A stretch of 64,000 bases of DNA, taken from positions 7,254,001 through 7,318,000 of the forward strand of contig BTRK01000003.1 in NCBI GenBank assembly GCA_036245805.1, read 5' to 3'. This DNA comes from Pristionchus mayeri. Its lineage: Eukaryota > Nematoda > Chromadorea > Rhabditida > Neodiplogasteridae. The notes under the pieces were generated by a model. The model was not told where the DNA came from and ran no database searches. It worked only from the letters and a program-made list of their open reading frames with translations. The position numbers and the translations under genes were made by a program. Below, piece by piece: positions 1 through 9,959 of this stretch (within the stretch, counting starts at the first letter, position 1; the number at the start of each line of letters is the position of its first letter).

Positions 1-113
1 ATGAAGATAAATTTACCACTATATAATTTTACGCGAGGGACATTACCACTGGGAACGTCTCAATCTCATACTTTTCATGGCTAAATCACTAACAAACTAA
101 CAGAAAACTTTTT

Positions 114-234
114 CTAAGAATAAGTTTCCAATAAATTACTCGGCTTCTTCTTGCAGGCCTTGCAGCCAACGACGGCGGCGAAGAGAGGCAGCAGGCACAT
201 CACGAGCACCACCGGAAGTGCTGGACAGGATACG
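114..234. other. Ambiguous exon candidate
   Basis: Two incompatible readings exist. On the minus strand, 220-114 follows a TGTCCAG acceptor, reads a hydrophobic stretch (VVLVMCLLPLFAAVVGCKAC) and stops at TAG, as the tail of a small membrane or secreted protein would. On the plus strand, 157-234 lies between TTCTTGCAG and a GTAGGT donor and is also open. The hydrophobic reading looks more protein-like, but no further exon is visible because the window starts here. Confidence 0.2.
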
Positions 235-290
235 GTAGGTGTAGGATAGGGTAGGTAAAGGATACGGTAGGCAGGATTACGGTAGATGAA
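229..290. repeat. GGATA/GGTAG low-complexity repeat
   Basis: Degenerate tandem repetition of GGATACGGTAGG-like words directly after the exon candidate. From here to 772 I see no gene. Confidence 0.6.
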
Positions 291-772
291 GGATTCGACA
301 GATGGAATAGTGGTAAGGGGTGATATTGGTGGTTATGGCATAGATAACACGGAATTAGAGGTTGTAAGCACGATTGTTGTAGATACTGTAGTTAAGGTTT
401 TAGTAGAGTTAGGGGCACGGTAGCTGTTGATGCAATATGCATGGACATTTAGCTATGGTCAATGAGAGGGCCAGAAAATAGGCGAAAAAATCAACGATCA
501 TGATTCAGTAAGAAACAATAAAATAAACGAGAAAAATATACGAACGAAAAGGCATGGCGAGGAGGCCGACTGGTCGAGACGAGATGAAGGTGATGAAATG
601 AATGGTTGGAGGGAGAGAGAATGGATGATTTGATTACGATTTGAATGTGAGGACGTGCATTTTTTTGTTTTGCCGTTTTGTAATCTCGTGATTTCTCTTA
701 CTCTTTCACACTCAGAATTTTGTTAGATTCATGCATCGTAATTGCTTGTTCGGTAAGCGGATGAGCGCATAA

Positions 773-937
773 GGCACTAGGACGGACTATCAGCATCAGA
801 TGATAAGTTTCCGGATGACCAACAAATGGATCCTTCTGTAGAACTTTCACAAACCATTTTTGACACTTTGAGAACCTACTGTGAGTATGGGTCTTATTTT
901 GTGGTTGTCATTCGACGATGATCGTCCGACCAAGTGC
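773..937. mobile_element. MITE-A copy (GCACTAGGWCGG ends)
   Basis: The ends GCACTAGGACGG and CCGACCAAGTGC are inverted repeats. The interior carries the palindromic pair around 'gtagaactttcac…cactttgagaacctac'. The same layout recurs at 39363-39547. The family also has short forms with ends CACTAGGTCGGATGAGAAC and GTTCTCATCCGACCTAGTGC. Confidence 0.6.
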
Positions 938-1160
938 CGAGCACGAAAAAAGAGGAGAGCCATATCTTCCGAATATAGCCCTGGTTTTGCACAGCCCTGT
1001 AACCCCCAAATTTCGAAATCCATATCTTGTATTTGCACAGAGCTCTCACGCTATATGTACAATCACAACGGAAAGGTGCGCTTGCAAAATGCGCATAAAA
1101 CAGTGGCAACACAGTGATTTTGGAGAAAAGCAGCTCTTTTCCCAACGACGGGACTTCGGA

Positions 1161-2167
1161 ATGAATGCCAACTTCTTTTGTCTGCTTCTACTCTCCGCTT
1201 CCATTAGTACTGCCTTCGTGTAAGGAGAAGCATTAAACAATTTTCTGATTTTCATTTTTTCACGCGCAATTCTATATTTTTATTTATTTTTATTTTAATT
1301 TTGCAGATATATTAATTAAAAACCGAATAATTCGATTTCAGGCAGTACGCATACACATGCGAGACGGCATCGAAACACATTGTAAGTCGCAAAGGATCGG
1401 TTTGACAAGATCTCTGCATTTTGCATAATCAATCATCCATTATGCTGACCCTATAGGCACTAGGTTGAATTAGAACTGTGACGTCGTGCAGCATTTGGTA
1501 TTTTGGTATGACGTCACGGTCATAAGTCCGACCTACTGCGGGCGAGAGCTCATGGCGAAAGAAGAGATGATTTAGGGCCCTACAATCGCACCACTGTTTA
1601 TTAGGGTTCTCTTATTGGAATTGATTTGTATCATTTTCAGATATGTTTCATGTACACTATATAGTTCCTATGTATAGCGACCGTGAAACTCATCTGAAAA
1701 TGATGCATATCAATTCCAATAAGAGAACCCTACTGTTTATTCATTAGAAAAAACTCGACAGCGCGACCTAAACAACAAATGAAATTTTCCATAATTAGTT
1801 ATAGATTCATTGAAACAATGTATTTATGCCAATCATATTATGATGCAGGAGCGACACGGGCTCAAGAACGCCGATTCAGCAGCAAAATCCATACATCTTG
1901 AATGCCAAAAGCACCTCACTGGCGCGGTTCGGAACATTGTGTTTTCAGAATTTGAAATTCGGGTCTTTGTCTCTGCATTTTTGAAAACGTTGACGATGAG
2001 AGAAGCAAGGATTACGAATTACGAATTTAGACTTGCGCCTGAATATTTCAATGTTCTAGATACTTCTTTTTCAGCTGAAGACTCTCAAGCTACTTTCCGA
2101 CAACGCTGGATCAAAAGAAACACGTACAAAGCGTTGTCCGAAGTTTCCCTCAACGTGGTGTTTTTGA
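1161..2167 (+). CDS. Small secreted cysteine protein, copy 1 (4 exons, 89 aa)
   Basis: Exons by splice sites and phase are 1161-1219, 1342-1381, 1849-1926 and 2075-2167 (TGA). The first exon encodes a signal peptide (MNANFFCLLLLSASISTAFV). The mature part holds four cysteines in motifs CETASKHI, HLECQK and KRCPKFPSTWC. Exons 2 to 4 match the paralogue at 11578-12298 in length (40 and 78 nt) and phase, with clear residue similarity (ERHGLKNAD against ERRGCDNAD, LKTLKLLSDNA against LNSLKLLSGNA). This comparison is the main support for the model. The donor after exon 3 (GTTCGG) is weak but sits exactly where the paralogue has GTTGAG. I do not recognise the family; a secreted ligand-type or defence peptide would fit but is speculation. 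Intron 2 contains two MITEs. A chemoreceptor gene follows on the same strand. Confidence 0.65.
1457..1539. mobile_element. MITE-A short copy in intron 2
   Basis: Starts GCACTAGGTTGAATTAGAAC and ends CGACCTACTGC, with an inner TGACGTC palindrome. It lies wholly inside intron 2 of the small secreted-protein gene. Confidence 0.5.
1603..1732. mobile_element. MITE-B copy (AGGGTTCTCTTATTGG ends)
   Basis: Near-perfect 130 bp palindrome beginning AGGGTTCTCTTATTGGAATT and ending in its reverse complement, with the central ATATGTTTCATG…CTATATA motif of this family. It is flanked by TA. Other copies are at 6333, 11789, 12668, 15216, 23507, 46153, 50125 and 53939. Confidence 0.8.
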
Positions 2168-2178
2168 GCGAAGTATTG

Positions 2179-2184
2179 AATAAA
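2179..2184 (+). promoter_or_regulatory. AATAAA polyadenylation signal
   Basis: Exact AATAAA 12 nt after the TGA of the small secreted-protein gene. Confidence 0.5.
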
Positions 2185-2923
2185 AGATGACAACATGTGA
2201 AATTTTACATGCACTTCAATCAGTGATCATGCAAGATACAAAAGTGAATGAATGACTGAAGATACATTGAATGTGAGATATGTCACTGAAAACAATGTAC
2301 ACAATTCTGTGCTTGTAAAAAAGCCGTATTTGGAGTTCAGTTTTTTCTTAAAATTTTGCTTCATTAATGAACAACGATTGACAGAACGAATTGATGTCGC
2401 GACGTGTAGGTCGTGAAATCTTTTATCGGCCGTTGCTCAGCCCCAGATGAAAGATCTCAAAATTTAGGTCACCTTCTCCGCATATTACAAAAGTTTATAG
2501 ATCGGTCGAAATGAGAGAAAGTTGATGAATGAATAGACCATCGTATTTTTGCCCGAATTCTAGTCGAAAATGTGCTTCTTATGCACTGAGATTTGGGAGT
2601 CTATATCCCCAGTCCACAGAGTGAATAATCGAGATTTTTTTATCGTTTCTCTAATTATACTGCCGAAAATTGCGATCCATCTGTAGGTTTGGCATTTATT
2701 TGGTATTACATTTTGGCATTATTTCGGAAAGGGAAACTCATCGGTAATGACTAACATCACTGTCGATCGATTTTGGAAAGGCTAACGACCCTGTGATTGT
2801 TCTTTTATGCTAGCGAATGAATCATTCCATCCTATTCTCCGTCCATTCAACCCAGTCATACCCAATTATCGTGAAAGACGCAAGGGGCAGAGCGCCATTC
2901 TTCATTCATTGTCTCTCCTCGCC
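2185..2923. other. Intergenic, upstream of chemoreceptor 1
   Basis: No gene seen. The last 120 bp (from 'gctagcgaatga' at about 2812) align with the stretch just upstream of chemoreceptor 2 ('cctagcgaatca' at about 13173), so the promoter was duplicated with the gene. Confidence 0.5.
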
Positions 2924-4720
2924 ATGCCGGATGTCGTCATGTGTCGTGCGTACAACGGGACAGAATCGTGTGAGACCGTGCTCGTGAGCATAGGCAGTGT
3001 GCTCACATGCATAATATTCGCTTGGGACGCCATTCTCATCGCCGTATTTGGATGGTAATACAAATGTAGTTAGCAAAATCAAATTTGCCACTTTCAAGTT
3101 TCTATTTATTCTGATGTCCCTGCAGCCTGCTCCAGTGTTGAATTTGTTGTATTGCATCAAGTTATCAACCACGGTGAGTACGGAAATTGTAATATCTTCT
3201 ACGTTAACTCGTTGCAGTTGCCAGCCACATCATGATATTCGGTCTGGATATAATCCGTTTGGCTTTCGCCCATGCTGATGTTCGATATTTGCCCATGACA
3301 GCTATGGAGAAAATTACTTTTCAGATTCCCATCGCAGGTTTACAGCTACACGAGTATCTTAACATCCTCATGGTAACACATTCAATGTACACTATATTTT
3401 GTAGTTTGAGTCACATTCTCTTGATTTGCACATTTTCTTGCTAGGATTGAGCGCAGTGTGTGCAATCCTGTACCACTGTGAATTTCTGGGAAAATAGGAT
3501 GCAATTAGTCCTCGACTAGCTAATATTTTCGCAGGCTGCCTGTCTCAGAGGACTTTCTGGCTCCTTCAACTTGATGTTTGCGATTACACGCTATGCAGGA
3601 ATTCTGACTCCCTTGCGCCAGCACGAGGTAAGTATGGATCTATGTCAGATGATAGCTATGCATTCATGTTATCCTTAACATTATTAGCATATCAAAGCCG
3701 ACTTGACGTGCTTGTTCTCGTCCGATCCAGTGACGGGAAGCGGTAAAATTGCGAAATTTAAAAAAATGCCCTCAGAATTTGCATACAGGCTCGACCGACA
3801 GAGTTCCTAGAGAGAGTAGTGAAATGAAGAGTAGGTGGCCTCCGAATTTCGAAATGTATTGTAAAGCGACCATGGCGAAAATATATAGTTTGCATAATTT
3901 AAAAATGGTTATCCGACGTTCGAATCGAACTATGATAAAAAAATCTTTACCTGCGCTTGTTTTCTTTGCAGTTGTTTACTCGTCGACGGCTCTGGCTCGC
4001 TATGATAGTGATCTACCTGCTCACAATTGTCGCCTCATGTATCCTGCAGCTGCTGCAGGCAGATTCCGTATGTAGAGATGTATTATATTTTGGAACTTGA
4101 GAAGCTTTAGCTGCTGAACTACATCAGCCCTATACTTATCATGGTCACCCTGCTGGTTTACCTCTCGATTGTGCTGAGACTACGCAACAATCAGGTATAA
4201 TACAACGTAGACTTTTTCCGAACATGTTTTCACAGAGCTCCTGGATTCGTGCTGCTTGAAACAGTCTCTCACTTATTGAGTCAATTATCAATTATTGAGT
4301 TCTTTGTGAGCATCGGTTCGTTTTTCTCAAAAAAAAATATCAAATTGCGGTAAAATCGAGTTTTGCAGTGGACTTTTTATTACCGATCTCTATAATCATT
4401 GAACAATCGGTAATGGACGGCTTCAGAAATGATCCATCGAGCACCTACGACGCATTGCGAACATTCCATATAATATATCCTCTGTGGAATAGGTAAGGCA
4501 TAACTGCGAAGGATATTAAAGATTCTATTTCAGCTGTGTTGTGCTTCTACACAACTCTATAGGAGTATTTGCCATTTTCTTCTTAATTCCACACGTTGCA
4601 AATCTATCAATGTTTCTCCCAATTTCTAGATTGCAGTTCCGATCGCTTATCTTCTCCAACTTCGGTGGGAAGAAGGAAATAAGCACTCGAATCGCTGCTT
4701 ACGCCGTAACGCGCGTGTAA
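2924..4720 (+). CDS. Serpentine chemoreceptor 1 (7TM GPCR), 10 exons, frameshift in exon 7
   Basis: Exons: 2924-3054, 3136-3173, 3218-3372, 3535-3627, 3972-4067, 4111-4194, 4236-~4315, 4369-4492, 4534-4594, 4637-4720 (TAA). Seven hydrophobic segments are readable: TM1 TCIIFAWDAILIAVFG, TM2 HIMIFGLDIIRLAFAH, TM3 LSGSFNLMFAITRYAGIL, TM4 LWLAMIVIYLLTIVASCIL, TM5 ISPILIMVTLLVYLSIVLRL, TM6 IIEFF…VDFLLPISIII, TM7 VVLLHNSIGVFAIFFLIP. Nematode receptors of this shape act in chemosensory neuron cilia; I cannot place this one in a named srx family. Exon phases match chemoreceptor 2 (13281-15085) throughout. Exon 7 must be read one base out of phase to match the paralogue (LSQLSIIEFF against LSRLSIIGFI), and in the expected phase it hits TGA after SSWIRAA. 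So this copy is either a young pseudogene or carries a one-base assembly error. Confidence 0.7.
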
Positions 4721-6244
4721 TCACAACTTCAATATCATCTAGTCACGACATTAATGATTCAACTTCCATGTTACAACTAGTTCTGTTCACGTATCGCGAT
4801 GTGTTATTCGACTGAATTGTGTCTCTATGTGTGGAAAGGAGATCAAATTTGGCGTTCCTGAGACTGATAAACCATATTCATTGGGTCCCTACCAAAATGC
4901 CCCCCCCCCCTTCTCCTCCTGGTAGTACCCTCCTCGGGGGGGGGGGGGGGGGGTACTGCCAGGGGGAGAGGAGTAATTGGTATGCAACGCGATATCATGC
5001 CAACAAGAAGGAACACAATCAAAACAATTTTGCAGAACCTACTTTGCGCAATTCCATAATTGCTTGTTGAATGGCTCGCAGAAGTGCTGGCACTCAGACA
5101 TGTGTCGACGCGCGCTCGAATCTGCAAATACTTTTCCTTCTATGCGAAGACTGACGTTAACGTTCGGACATTTGTCGAGAATTATTCTGGTCAAGTGTGC
5201 AAAGATAATGTTTACATGATTTTTAACACGAACTACAATGAAAACGAACATTTTTTTGCATTTATAGGTTTATGTATTCTCGACCACTCACCAACTTTAA
5301 TTGCCGTAATGGTGAGGAAGAGCACAAAGACGAGACACTTTGAGGACATCTGAAATTGATACAATTTAAAGACAATGAATATTTTCGGTACCGTATCCGG
5401 CCTAAATGGGGGAGTAAGCTGGAATTGGTTTCTTTCGCTTATCTCATCGTCATCAGTTCCTTCAGTGTTGAATCTTGTATCCGGTACTGCCAGACACTAT
5501 TGTTATCCGAAAGAACAACTAATTTATTCTTGCCAAATCTCTTGCCAAAGGGCGACGATGAGTTGTAATCATTAGAGTTTGAGAAATGGTCCTTCCTCTC
5601 TTCAGTCTACACACTATCTCGTTGCCTTACTGGCAGATGGAGAATGGGTAAAGAAAATCATGAGTTGCTTACTATTCATCATCGTTAGATCCTGAAAGTA
5701 GAGCGTATATAATCGTGCCTATGGGCGCCTTTCATACACCATCCCCCCCGCTTAGAAAACACCCTTTTTCTGTTAGGTAATCCGGCGTTTCTGCGCAATC
5801 CCGGACAATCTAAACATGTTTGCTTATCTATGGGCTGTACTCCCTACGAAAATGTTTGTTGTCACATCACCAACGTATCTAATCTAGAGTAGAAGGTGTT
5901 CCATACTAAGGATCATTCATTGTTCATTCTAAATCATTCATTGTTTATTCTTTTGTCTGGGAATGTGCAGAAGCGCCGGTATTCCAGATAAAGTACTCCT
6001 CCCCCAATGATCATCGAAATACAATTCCCATTCCTTACTGTTGAATCATGTATCGTATTCTTTCGTCGTGCCTTCGATGTAGATAAATTACTATGTGTAA
6101 TCCCATCCCATCCCATACGCTCCTAGCAGTAGTCGACCTCACCGCACCACCACCTTGTTTAGTTGTCTATTAACGACTGTAAAAGCGCATGGCGTTGTGC
6201 TGCACGTTCACATTTTACCTTTCATCAGATCGCGTATTTCAGTT
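4721..6244. other. Intergenic stretch
   Basis: No gene that I can support. It contains the C-run/G-run hairpin at 4900-4975, several short open frames without splice or homology support, and a possible TATA-type motif (GTATATAATC near 5705) with no coding start close by. Confidence 0.4.
4899..4976. repeat. C-run/G-run inverted repeat
   Basis: An 11-base C run (4900-4910) is followed by an 18-base G run (4936-4953). The flanks CTCCTCCTGGTAGTA and TACTGCCAGGGGGAGAG are roughly inverted, so hairpin or G-quadruplex formation is possible. The run lengths are likely unreliable in any assembly. Confidence 0.7.
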
Positions 6245-7270
6245 ATGGTCAGAGGAGCTATTCTACTGGCGTTTGTCGTTTTCTTCGCCCCTTCATCGGC
6301 TGATCTTAGCGAAGACGACAGAGCGGTACGAATTAGTGTTCCGGAATTGGGTGTAATTGGGCTTCTTTTGTATCATTTTCAGATATGTTTCATGTGCGCT
6401 ATATATGCATACTATATATTGCTCATGATACATATCCGAAAATAATTCAAAAGAGCAAAATTACGCCCTATTCCGGAACACTAGTACGAATTAGAACTCA
6501 AATTCCATTTTTTTCATTAAATTGTGAGTCGTTTTCGAATGCGTTTCATGCGCGCTAGATAACTTTTAGACTCATGAGCTATGAAGCGCACCTGAAACAT
6601 ACCCGAAAATAACGCAAATTTACTTGAAGCGTGAGCGAGGAGAGCACGTGTACATATTTGGCATAATTACCGCGGAAAGGACATACATATAATTGGGATA
6701 CTCGTTTCTTCCAGAACGCCGCAACGACTATTTGAGAATTTTCTGTACACATGTATCTTTTAGGCCATCGCCAATGCCAAGGCCATTACAGAATGCTACC
6801 GTGGTCGTCGATGCAATCTACGGAGGGGTTCCCATCGGCGAGACCAGTCCCGCATCTGGAAGTGCGTGAGATTGCAGATTTTATGTAAACAATTCGCAAT
6901 TAGTCGCTGCGGCGTTCTGCAAGAGTTGTAATTTCTTCTTGTACCATAACTGAGTCTGAGTCCCGATGCCATTTTTGGAGTGTAACTCTTGCAGAACGCC
7001 GCAACGACTAATTGCGAATTTTGTGCACACAATTAAAGACTTCCCTAATTACGAACATTTTTTCATTGCAGTGGACGACTTCACTCTCGCTCTCGGCCGT
7101 CTCGCTATGATACACGGAATCCGATTCAAGCCAGGTACACTTCGTAGTTCGCGCTCGCCGAATTGGTGAGTTTTGTGCACAAAATTCGTAATTAGTCGTT
7201 GCGGCGTTCTGCAAGAGTTGTTAGATACACGCAATTCGATTTTTTTCCAGAACTCGCAACGCTTGCGTAG
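6245..7270 (+). CDS. Small secreted protein (4 exons, about 77 aa)
   Basis: Exons 6245-6325, 6792-6861, 7072-7134 and 7251-7270 (TAG) join in frame. Exon 1 ends in phase 0 (GCG|GTACGA). Exon 2 uses the ATTACAG acceptor at 6791 and ends in phase 1 (GTGCGT). Exon 3 follows TTCATTGCAG and exon 4 follows TTTTTTCCAG. The product starts with a signal peptide (MVRGAILLAFVVFFAPSSA), then an acidic linker LSEDDRA, an N-glycosylation-type NAT, VVVDAIYGGVPIGET, DDFTLALGRLAMIHGIRF and the end KPELATLA. No cysteine is present in the mature part and I recognise no family. An upstream acceptor (6774) gives an Arg-rich alternative that I consider less protein-like. Introns 1 to 3 are loaded with MITE-B and MITE-C copies. 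Confidence 0.5.
6333..6484. mobile_element. MITE-B, variant with TTCCGGAATTGGG ends
   Basis: Inverted repeat beginning AGTGTTCCGGAATTGGG and ending in the reverse of it, with the shared core ATATGTTTCATGTGCGCTATATA. It lies 8 bp inside intron 1 of the secreted-protein gene. A second, shorter palindrome (TTTCATGCGCGCTAG…) follows at 6540-6612. Confidence 0.7.
6884..7037. mobile_element. MITE-C (GCAGAACGCCGCAACGAC)
   Basis: Inverted pair: 'attcgcaattagtcgctgcg…tgcaagagtt' faces 'aactcttgcagaacgccgcaacgactaattgcgaat'. Half-copies of the same end lie at 6716, 7170-7222, 11670-11705, 49385-49425, 51362-51398 and 54458-54492, often inside introns. Confidence 0.65.
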
Positions 7271-8176
7271 CTTCCTGAGAGTGTGGAACTGATCAAAATC
7301 ATCGACCAACTGAGCAGCATGTACAAAGGAGGAAACTGGCAGGGACTACATACTGATGAATAGGACACCTGGACACTGGAAGCGTTATCCGATAAATATT
7401 CAACATTCTGTATTCGGTATTCTCCATGTTTTCCAAAGAAAGGTGGGGATACATGATACCGAGGTATTACCCCGAAATGTAAATTTCATTTCGTAAATGC
7501 AAATTTTGGAAAAAAATATTTAGAACAAATATTATGGAAATTCATTTTTAGGAAAGACAAGAAATGGAAAATAAATTTCAGAATTTCCATTTTGGAAATG
7601 CACGTTTTGGAAATTTTTCCATGGCCGGTAGTACTTTAGCCGAGCGGAAAACTACCGTAACCTATGGATCATTTTCGTCATTTATCAGCAAATTCGAAAC
7701 ATAGTATTATTTCCCTTTATTATATTATTATTGTAATTAACAATACTAATAATTAAAGAAATAAAAAATACAAAATAATGCAAAATCAATGTTTAAATTT
7801 AATCGTTCTATTTCGCGGTTCTCTCGATAGTACCGTAACCAGTGGAAAAATTTCCAAAATGGGTCTTTCCAAAAAAGATTTTCCAATTTATTTTTTTCCA
7901 CAGATGTTTTTCCAAAAAGTGAATTTTCAGATATTTTTTCCAAATTTTATTTTTACGAAAAATTCGTTTACAAAATGAAATTTCCAAAATAAATTTTATA
8001 AATCGGGGTACCGATGCCGAGAAATCCCAATGTGAACAATGACGATGGGAATATGGGGCCGAGAAAAGTTCTGTGTTTTGATATGTTATTCACAGCTTTC
8101 GATTATCATTCATTTATCGATTAGTGTTTGACTGGAAAGTTCGGTTCTTTCCTTGATTCTCTTCTACTTCTTCTCC
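7271..8176. other. AT-rich gap with palindromic element
   Basis: No gene. Between about 7432 and 8016 the sequence is a degenerate palindrome rich in TTTCCAAAA/TTTTGGAAA words, bounded by TACCCCGA near 7470 and TCGGGGTA near 8006. It reads as an old foldback-type insertion. Confidence 0.4.
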
Positions 8177-8752
8177 CTACTTCGACTGGGTGAGCGTCTT
8201 CTGACTCTTGCCACTCTTCTTCTCGTCCTTCTCGGATCTGAAAAAAAATGTTCACAATATTTTCCAATATTTTCTCTCCCGAAGCTACTCCAAATTGCAC
8301 GCAAATGGTCATCAGTAGCAAATTTGAGCGTATGTATCAACTATAATCTATAATTGTTTGAGAAGGCTGCTATGGGAGAAGCGAACACAATATTTCCCCG
8401 ATAGGCCTCACTTCTTGCTCTTGCACATTCCACTGGCTCCACTGACTCCGCACGCTCCTTCCGCCCCGCTCTGCGACTTGGCGATATCCTGAGTATATGC
8501 GATTGAGTTCCTAGTTGATACGAATATTTTTGTTGTGTTGTTCTATTGAGCTTTTCTGTGCGCATTTCTAAACTACCAAAAAAAAAATTAACAATACCAC
8601 TATAATGCTACTCTAAAGCCTACCTCGTTCTCGATCATCAACAACAAAAACAACAACAACATAATGACAACAACATACCAAAACAAATACAAATAATATC
8701 AGCCAACCTCGTTCTCGATCAGCTGTGCAGCGGGGAGATCAGCCTTGGCACC
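8177..8752 (-). CDS. 3' part of a basic/acidic low-complexity protein gene (3 exons)
   Basis: Three consecutive minus-strand exons join perfectly: 8752-8708 (after TTTTACAG, donor GTTGGC, phase 0), 8488-8412 (after ATACTCAG, donor GTGAGG, phase 2) and 8237-8177 (after TTTTCAG, ending TAG). They read GAKADLPAAQLIENE, then DIAKSQSGAEGACGVSGASG with MCKSKK, then SEKDEKKSGKSQKTLTQSK. The Lys/Glu/Ser-rich C terminus suggests an extended, charged tail. The family is not recognised. No upstream exon is found: the sequence beyond 8760 runs into a SINE fragment, a truncated mariner and a hAT-like element, so the 5' part may have been displaced or lost. A second copy of the exon end (ATCGAGAACGAG before a GTAGGC donor) lies at about 8632-8650. 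Confidence 0.5.
8640..8695. repeat. (AAC)n microsatellite
   Basis: Imperfect CAACAA tract inside an intron of the minus-strand gene. Confidence 0.7.
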
Positions 8753-8984
8753 CTGTAAAACATTGATAGTTACAAATTCGATTTTGGGTTAACAAAATCA
8801 ATTCCGGTTTACATTTTTTCCTTATTAATTCATAACAGATATTGGCAATACATGAGCTTGACTTCTCAAGGTCAAATGCATTTTCACAGGATGCTACCCA
8901 AATTATAGGGCTATCGAGACAAATGTCATCCAATTTGTTGACAATTGGGAAGAATTCGTCTTTTTTTCAGGTGATTCAGTCCTT

Positions 8985-9181
8985 GACACTGTCTCCGCCC
9001 CACCAAGGCGCCCACACATTGGGGACGGGGAATTGGTGGTCGTGACTAGATCACGCAGGTAAATAGGTCTGGCGAAAGGTGGGCACTCCGGACTGAATCC
9101 GCCCAAATTGAAACTGACCTAGCAGTGTTCTCCCGCGAGCCCAGTCTCAAAGACGGGATGTACCTTTACCTTTACCTTCAG
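8985..9181 (+). mobile_element. tRNA-derived SINE, 3' fragment
   Basis: Matches the reverse complement of the fuller copy at 45416-45770 ('ggggacggggaattgg', 'gaaaggtgggcactccgga', 'ctagcagtgttctcccgcgagcc') and ends in the same CTTTACC repeats. The box A/B head is missing. It abuts the truncated mariner at about 9182. Confidence 0.6.
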
Positions 9182-9858
9182 GTGATTGGAATGCGAATTT
9201 ATCCGAGAGAAAAGTAATTCATCGTAGATCCAATCTTCGATGGGTCAATTCCATCATCGCTACAGATGAGAAGTGGATCACGTACGATAACCCTGTGAGG
9301 AGACTGCAATGGTTGGATGCAGATGAGAAGCCCACGCCCGTCCCGAAGAAGGAAGAGCACGGAAAGAAGGAACTCCTCGGCTTCTTCTTCTCAGTGCTCG
9401 GTCCCATCTACTGGGAGATCCTCGCCCCTGGCACCAGCATTAATGCCGACCTCTTCTCTGAACAACTGGAAGATTTCGCGATCAGAGTCCCTCCCAGACT
9501 CCTGAACCAGGGCAAAATTCTTCTTCTGATGGACAATGCTCGCCCACATCGAGCGAAGATGACCCAGAAGAAAATGGACGAGCTGAAGATCGAGAGGATT
9601 CCCCATCCACCGTATTCCCCGGATCTCTCCCCATGCGACTACCACTGCTTCCGCTCTCTCTCTGACTTCTGCAATGAAAGAAGTTCAAGAATCGAGTCTC
9701 GAAGAAACCCGCATTCTGGAAGAGAGGAATCGAGACCCTGCCCAATCGCTGGAGGGAGGTAGTGAGAAAGAAGGGGGCATACATTGGTCACTGAGAATTG
9801 TAAAGCATTGAATAAAAAATAAAAACAAAAAATTATACGAACTTTCCGGACACCCCAA
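9182..9858 (+). mobile_element. Truncated mariner, family 1
   Basis: Only the 3' half remains. The right inverted repeat (ATACGAACTTTCCGGACACC) ends at 9858 and is followed by TA. The transposase frame starts near 9217 (HRRSNLRWVNSIIATDEKW) and keeps all three catalytic aspartates of a D,D34D mariner: DEKW, LLMDNARPH and SPDLSPCDYH, with 34 residues between the last two. After FRSLSDFCN a deletion and frameshift scramble the C terminus. The sister copy at 20887-22123 is full length. The left end is cut where the SINE fragment begins. Confidence 0.85.
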
Positions 9859-9959
9859 TAATTCAAAAAAGTTTTTTGATATTGTTTTTTTTATTTTCTT
9901 TATTATTCATTCGATTCGATTTTTTCAAATATTATTAACTCTATATCTTCATTCATAAT

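Noticed and set aside
6774..6861. Longer exon 2 for the secreted-protein gene using TTTTAG at 6774
   Set aside because: It joins in frame but gives an Arg-rich, unprotein-like sequence; the ATTACAG acceptor gives a coherent product through exon 4.
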